This document shows, piece by piece, positions 28,946-64,000 of a DNA stretch of 64,000 nt (positions are counted from its first letter, which is position 1; each line of letters begins with the position of its first letter). The position numbers and the translations under genes are program-made. The DNA lies in contig BTPG01000001.1 in assembly GCA_036245525.1 (NCBI GenBank), positions 222,878,409 to 222,942,408 of the forward strand, in the 5' to 3' direction. The DNA is from Semisulcospira habei. Its lineage: Eukaryota > Mollusca > Gastropoda > Semisulcospiridae. The notes beneath the pieces were generated by a model that saw only the letters and a list, made by a program, of their open reading frames with translations, searched no databases and had not been told where the DNA came from.

Positions 28946-29169
28946 TTAACCCATATCATGCTGAGGCTAAAAGCTTTAAATTTGTACACTGCCATATGCA
29001 AGCTACATTAAAGTACTTACAGATAAGGATACAGACCAATGGCTTTAGTTTAATGGTAGTGCCAGAATAGCTTGGCGCCTAGAGGCACCAAGCTATTCTG
29101 GCACTACCCTTGAACTATTTTGGTCAAACTTATTTCACACACTGGTGTATTCCGAATGATAAGGATTAA
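28946..29169. mobile_element. TTAA-bounded MITE, family B1
   Basis: Starts TTAACCCATATCAT and ends ATGATAAGGATTAA. It contains the hairpin with arms TAGTGCCAGAATAGCTTGGC and its complement around GCGCC at about 29055-29110. TTAA at the ends with CCC termini is reminiscent of piggyBac-type targets (inference). Confidence 0.75.
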
Positions 29170-29365
29170 AAAGAATAAAACCCGCTTTATTCCCTATTCT
29201 TTATTTCTTCTTGCGGAATGTTTGTACGAGACGTTGGAGAAAACAGCACAGTTTTCACAACCCAGCGATTGATTTTCTAAGATCATAACATCATTAGCCC
29301 TTAACCTCACGGCCGCATCTCCAAACGTTTGGAGGCGTCGTCTAACGACTATGTACCAGTTGTAG

Positions 29366-29535
29366 GAGATGGATTGATCATGATAATTTAGGCGCCAAGC
29401 TCATCTGGCACTACCCTTCGGGGGCGGATCTGGGGAGGGGGGATCCTAAGCGTTCCGGACCCCCCGCCCCCTCCAGACCCAAAATTCTTTAAAATACTGG
29501 AACAAAGTCCCTTTTGGGGATGTTTAGAACAAAGT
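29366..29535. repeat. Half hairpin B plus dispersed repeat J copy 1
   Basis: 29370-29412 holds one arm of the B palindrome (GGCGCCAAGCTCATCTGGC). 29415-29530 has GGATCTGGGGAGGGG, GTTCCGGACCCC, AAAATTCTTTAAAATACTGG and ACAAAGTCCCTTTTGGGG, shared with 54555-54700 and, reversed, 61948-62060 and 62130-62265. Confidence 0.65.
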
Positions 29536-29745
29536 AGTAGTGTCATATGTACATAGAAACATAAGGACTAGACTGGAACGTGTTTAGTGCTTTACGTAAC
29601 TGGCGCCATGATAATGACAACAATTTTTATGTCGGATACAACGCCCCCCCCCCACCCCCCTCTCCGCCCACCCCCTCGATGGACAGTGTGTCTTAAAACT
29701 GTACTTTTTGAACTAATTTATTATAATTCATTTATTTATAAATTT

Positions 29746-30604
29746 TGTTACGTGGTGGAGTTGTAGTCGTAGTATGATAAACACACCAGACGCACGCACG
29801 TAAGGTTCTTTAAAATAAACCTCATTCAGCTGCAATCCGTCACACGTGGCTTAAGGATGTAGACAATACTGGAGTAACAGTTCCAACAATATTTAATTCA
29901 GCGATATCCACACAGTGCAATTCCAAATGCACAAATACTGATATTAGTCTCTTCTGCAATGTCCACACTGCGACACAAAGTTTCTCATACACAGCGTCTC
30001 TCGCAATAAACTGCGTGTCTCTACAACTGACAAAGCAAGACAATGTACGAACGGGCTTTCCCAGCGCCCTCCTTATATATACTACCAATTTCCAGAAACA
30101 TCTACGGAAATAATACAATGCAACCAATCGGAACGAAATACGCAACTGAAACTCATAAATAAGAATCTTCTGGAATCACTAAAATAGGCTACAAAAACTC
30201 GGCTGCTCACTTCATCTCTAAATCCTAATGTATAATGAAGACATATAAAAGTATGGTAGCCCTATCACCACGTTCTATGATAGCTCTAGAAAGTACGAGA
30301 ACATTCCCAAAACAAAATAAAGGCTGCTCAATTTACGCGCACTGAAAAACAAAATGTAGCGAAAAGTTACGAACTGTTGCCAACTACTAGACGTCACACA
30401 TACGAGGTCACTAGACAGTGCGACCCTTCTAGAACGTTCTGGACTAAACATAACAAAACGAAATCGGCTCTACACACGAACAAAGGAAAATCTTACTAAA
30501 AAGGCACGTGAAACGTAACCATGATAGCTCAAATAAATATCAGATCATTTCCTACGATAAACACATGCACGCTCTCACAGGATAACACAACCACAATCGT
30601 AACA
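29746..30604 (-). mobile_element. Solo LTR with 5-bp target duplication
   Basis: Minus-sense ends are TGTTACGATTGTGG and CACGTAACA (TGTTAC/GTAACA inverted termini). The target duplication AATTT lies at 29741-29745 and 30605-30609. It is 859 bp, with no internal gag/pol. A TATATAAGG box lies about 270 bp before its 3' end. It is related to the LTR at 12500-13178, so the same Ty3/gypsy family has at least two loci here. Confidence 0.9.
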
Positions 30605-30609
30605 AATTT

Positions 30610-32068
30610 CATGAATAATTATATTTTGTGAACACATGCGCATGATTGATTTTTAACAATAAATATACCAGCTTGCTAGTTCAACTAGCTTTGGAGGTGT
30701 ACCTTTGGTTTAGTGGCAGAATCCAAAACTGAATCTTTGCTGAATTTTTTATGTCACAAGCCACATTTTTGTTCACACATTCTGCTCCACGACCGAAATC
30801 CGCAAATTTTGAAGTTGCCCCCCTGAAGGCTGTATTACACTTCTGGAAACAGATCGAGCGTGATAGTTCAAGGGTTGTGCCAGTGAATAGCTTGGCGCCT
30901 ATGGGCGCCAAGCTATTTTGGCACAACCCTTAAACTATCACGCTCGCTCCATGTCTTGCCGTGGCGTGTCGGAGTTGAATGAGTCAATGCTTACAGCTTA
31001 CAGACGTATATGAAAACGTTTATCTATGAATTTGTAAGTACTGGAATGCAGAACATGTTGTATGCCCATGTTAGTAATGGCACCTTCGCTGCCGGTTAGC
31101 ACACCATTGTGAGAGATTTCAGGATGTTGTGGGTATAGTTTGGTGCCTGGACAGGTGCTAGGCTGGGCTGACATTGCCCTTGTTTTGTTGCGGCCAGTCC
31201 ATCTCCCTCGGCTGTTGCAGGCACATGTAACGGGTTTTGGATGTTGCTGCCGATTCCCGTACGATGTTGCCTGTTCGGCGTCGCTATATAGTAGAAACGT
31301 AAAATGCGATTTTCTGTCTGCTGCCCATCTACTTGTTTGCTGTGTCGCCATCAAGAGTGTTCAGTTTCCACATAGAGGCATGACAGCAACATGAAAGCAG
31401 TGGTGACAGTGATACGAATCGAGAACATTGTAATAAAAAATGAGCGTTTCCATATGCCCAACGTGACCATGGCTCGACTGCCGCGGTTCGACTGGCAACA
31501 ACTGTGTGACAACTCAAATTGTATAGGTCCATGGAGTAATTCCATGGCGATTCCATTCTGAAGAGAGCGCGGCTTTGAGTATGTGACAACAAATAAAAAT
31601 TCTAAACAACTTAAATAGGGGCATGATGTCGTGCTGATGTGCTGATGTATGGACACTTTTCTGCCTGCTGCACAGCTATAACACCCCGGAGACCCGGTTG
31701 ACAGCGGCCTTGGTGCCGAGAGTAGTGGTTGCTTCATTTTCACGCCGAGAGCGAAACACACAAATGATGAATGTTTCCACGAAATTGGCTCTAGCATCTT
31801 TCAGATACCATATTTTCTCAGGATTTTTGCTTCTGTGGTAGTGTAAGATATTTTTTCAAACTATGCTTGAATTCTTATTTTGCGTTGTAGTAACTCGGGC
31901 AGACATCGGCTTTGGTGGGTCTGTCGCACACGTCGGCCCGAGCCATTTCTTTCGTCAATGTGTATGTATATGCACAATGGATGTTTCTAACAACAGCTGT
32001 AACTATGGTTCGGAAACTATTTTCGAACCTGCCGTTGAAAGAAAACTAAAAACAGAGGTTGAAAACCC
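30610..32068. other. Mostly unassigned DNA with one hairpin B element
   Basis: 30866-30945 is a B-type hairpin (GATAGTTCAAGGGTTGTGCC ... GGCACAACCCTTAAACTATC) within a larger element running to GAATGAGTCAA at about 30989. On the minus strand, 31797-30998 has overlapping open frames including MFSIRITVTTAFMLLSCLYV, which resembles a type II membrane anchor. No family could be named and no splice model was convincing. Confidence 0.4.
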
Positions 32069-32309
32069 TTAACCCTTATCATTCGGAATACACCAGTGTG
32101 TGGAATACGTTTGACTAAAATGGTTCAAGGGTAGTGCCAGAATAGCCGCTTGGCGCCTCTAGGCGGCGCCAAGCTATTCAGTCCGGCACCACCCTTGAAC
32201 TAAAGCCATTTGTCGATATCCTTACCTGTACGTACTATAATGTAGCTTGCATCAGTCATGGCAGTGTACACATTTGAAACTTTAACCTCAGTATGATGTG
32301 GATTATTAA
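32069..32309. mobile_element. TTAA-bounded MITE, family B1 (reverse orientation)
   Basis: Begins TTAACCCTTATCATTCGG, ends GTATGATGTGGATTA(TTAA). The internal hairpin at 32127-32192 contains extra GC-rich triplets compared with other copies (AATAGCCGCTTGGC, TAGGCGGCGCC). Confidence 0.72.
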
Positions 32310-32466
32310 AGGGCGAGACGAGTGGTGCTAAATTAAATGCAAATCCGCTGCCACATATTGTATTCTGACATCAGCTATTTTACGCTGTGGCCGCGCGCAC
32401 GCGGTGGCGCAGCGGATTTCCATTTTCAGTGCATTTCAACTAGTCAAAGCACCACTCGTCAGGCCC
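32310..32466. mobile_element. Small TIR element upstream of the SLC5 start
   Basis: GGGCGAGACGAGTGGTGC at the left and GCACCACTCGTCAGGCCC at the right are inverted repeats. ATGCAAATCCGCTGCC and GCAGCGGATTTCC extend the stem. It ends about 110 bp upstream of the ATG at 32575, so it lies in the promoter or 5' UTR. Confidence 0.65.
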
Positions 32467-32574
32467 ATATGGCTGGCCCGTGGATCGTTTGTTCAGGCTC
32501 TCTCTTGTTTGCGTGTTTGTTCCAGCTTTTAAGAAAAAGAAGACTGAAGAAACAATCTGCAGTAAAACAGTAAA

Positions 32575-62548
<29,974 letters not shown>

Positions 62549-62556
62549 ATTAATAT

Positions 62557-62635
62557 ATGTGTTGGTCTGTGATTTTGGACCTTACGGCTGAAAGCCGTAA
62601 GGTCCAAAATCGCAGACCAGCACATACATGTTTGA
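62557..62635. repeat. Long hairpin (family F) 9 nt after the SLC5 stop
   Basis: ATGTGTTGGTCTGTGATTTT ... AAAATCGCAGACCAGCACAT, arms of about 36 bp with few mismatches and a GAA loop, likely in the 3' UTR. A partial third arm (GATTTTAGATCCAACGACTG) follows at 62646. Confidence 0.85.
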
Positions 62636-62735
62636 TTGTATTTGTGATTTTAGATCCAACGACTGAAAGCCGTAAGATCCAAGACAGGAAGCTAGGACAC
62701 GAATGGTATATGGGTTTAAAAGCACCTTGTCCCTA

Positions 62736-63269
62736 TTAAGGCCCCGCTACACGAGCCCGGTTTTGAGGCCGATTCCCGATCAGTTTTCGAATCGGTAGGT
62801 GATCGGGCCGGATTAAAAAACGCGTGCAGTGCCACACTGACATTTAGTCTCGACTTGTCAAGTTTAGCCGACCGGTTTGAACCGAAGATCAAAGTCGTAC
62901 CTGTTCTGCAAAATGACTGCTAGTTTTGACAGTGATGATGATGTGCTTGCATTATCAGCAGTTTTGGATCATATTCGGGAAGAGGCGTGCGAAACATCAG
63001 CGGCAACGGCGGTGGTACCGGGCTAATCACAACAGGCGTGTTCGGCCATTTCCAAACCGTGTTGAAACGACATGCTTTGCGAGACGCGCTCTGATTGGTT
63101 GAAGCTTACGCCATCGGGACCGATTCGGATCGGAAATATAGAGCAGGTTCTAGTGACCCGATTCCCAGCCGATTGGGACCGGATCGGATAAATGACGTCA
63201 TCCGATCGCAAACGGATCGGAATCGGCTTCAAAATCGGGGCACAACCGGCCTGTGTGGCGGGGCCTTAA
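62736..63269. mobile_element. MITE family G copy 2
   Basis: TTAAGGCCCCGCTACACG at the left, TGTGGCGGGGCCTTAA at the right: TTAA at both ends. Same CCGAT/ATCGG-rich interior as 57667-58175 with small GC-rich length differences. Confidence 0.88.
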
Positions 63270-64000
63270 CAGCGCTGATATCCGCAGTTGAGACAGGAAC
63301 ATTGTTGGGAAAATAACAGCAAACATATTTCGTTACTCTCAAGGAGCGAAGTCAGACACGCGAATGCTCGACCGAAAAATATTCCCATGGACTACAACAT
63401 TTAGCCTACATTAAAATGCCTTCTGATAAAGGATATTATTTTGTCCTAAGTGTAATTCTCATAGACTTTGTGAACAGAGTCGCAATACTTTTCTCAATAA
63501 ATTTCTTGTTTCATCTGCTGGCCTACATCACATTTTTTTGTCCCGCTTTTGATTATAATTATTATTGTCCTGATTTTTTTCGTTCACACACACACAGACA
63601 ATCACATGCACGCACATAAGTATGCACGCATACACGGAAGCGTCAGACAACATTTCTTTTGAGTTGGGACAGATTTATGTGATCGAGTGTCGCAAATTAA
63701 AATGCTGGTGTATAATTTTTTAACCTCACGATCCTAGGCCGTTTGTTTGGGGTTTTTTCATCACGTGTCTCGTGATGAAAATGACACATGCAAAAATCGT
63801 GTACCTGCAGTCAAGAAATTAGTGTAAACAGTCTTTTATGTTTGTGTACAAAAAATGATGTACATGCGAATGTTCCCTCTTTGCACTCTCGTTCATTCAG
63901 ATATCCTGGTCAAACAAGCTAAGTGCCTCAACATGGATGATAAAGAAACACAACACAAAGCAAAGTGTATGTGCGACTTGCAGACAAAAAAGAGAACGGA
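63270..64000. other. Non-coding flank
   Basis: No gene recognised. AAATTAAAATGC and an inverted TCATCACGTG/CACGTGATGA type motif near 63758-63780 are the only features noted. Confidence 0.4.

Noticed and set aside
30998..31797. Minus-strand gene with a type II membrane anchor
   Set aside because: Three short frames overlap, but no family motif, splice pair or codon pattern supports them; the hydrophobic stretch alone is weak.

Overview
The window looks like metazoan, intron-rich nuclear DNA, most likely from a mollusc and probably a gastropod. The reasons are split genes with GT/AG introns, many degraded LINEs of several clades, tRNA-derived SINEs, abundant CA/GA/GATA microsatellites, and a dense population of palindromic MITE-like repeats. 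The taxon is an inference from overall character; nothing in the sequence fixes the species. There is one assembly gap (10 N at 46491-46500) with near-identical sequence on both sides.

The main host gene is a sodium/solute symporter of the SLC5 family (SGLT/SMIT-like), + strand, 32575-62548. I could place 15 exons from start codon to terminal stop. After setting aside a 4-base insertion in exon 5, they sum to 645 codons in a consistent frame. A TGA also interrupts the last exon 24 codons before the end. The introns are packed with repeats, and intron 8 (40199-54149) contains, antisense, a Crypton-like tyrosine-recombinase gene (exons at 51424-51296, 50630-48464 and 45924-45663). That gene is split by a tandem/inverted MITE array flanked by a 15-bp direct repeat.

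Layout. 1-3.2 kb: two exons of a decayed mitofusin gene and a LINE tail. 4.4-8.7 kb: an RTE/craniofacial-like LINE (-) and a Rex1/CR1-like LINE (+) whose 3' part lies inverted. 8.7-12.5 kb: an RNase H-bearing LINE (-) interrupted by a SINE, a 0.6-kb MITE and a 0.4-kb retroelement. 12.5-15.25 kb: remains of a Ty3/gypsy LTR element with integrase ahead of reverse transcriptase (Gmr1-type order). 15.3-18.4 kb: mostly unassigned DNA with a possible solo LTR. 18.4-29.2 kb: LINE fragments, a foldback element, and dispersed 'D' elements containing TG/GA microsatellites, some carrying younger insertions. 29.7-30.6 kb: a solo LTR with 5-bp target duplication. 32.5-62.5 kb: the SLC5 gene with its repeat-rich introns. 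62.5-64 kb: 3' flank with MITEs.

Almost every open frame outside the SLC5, mitofusin and recombinase loci is retroelement debris or a microsatellite read-through. The most unusual material is the interplay of small palindromic elements with the host genes: TTAA-bounded hairpins next to splice acceptors, a MITE array inside a coding exon, and LINEs sitting inside (GA)n tracts.
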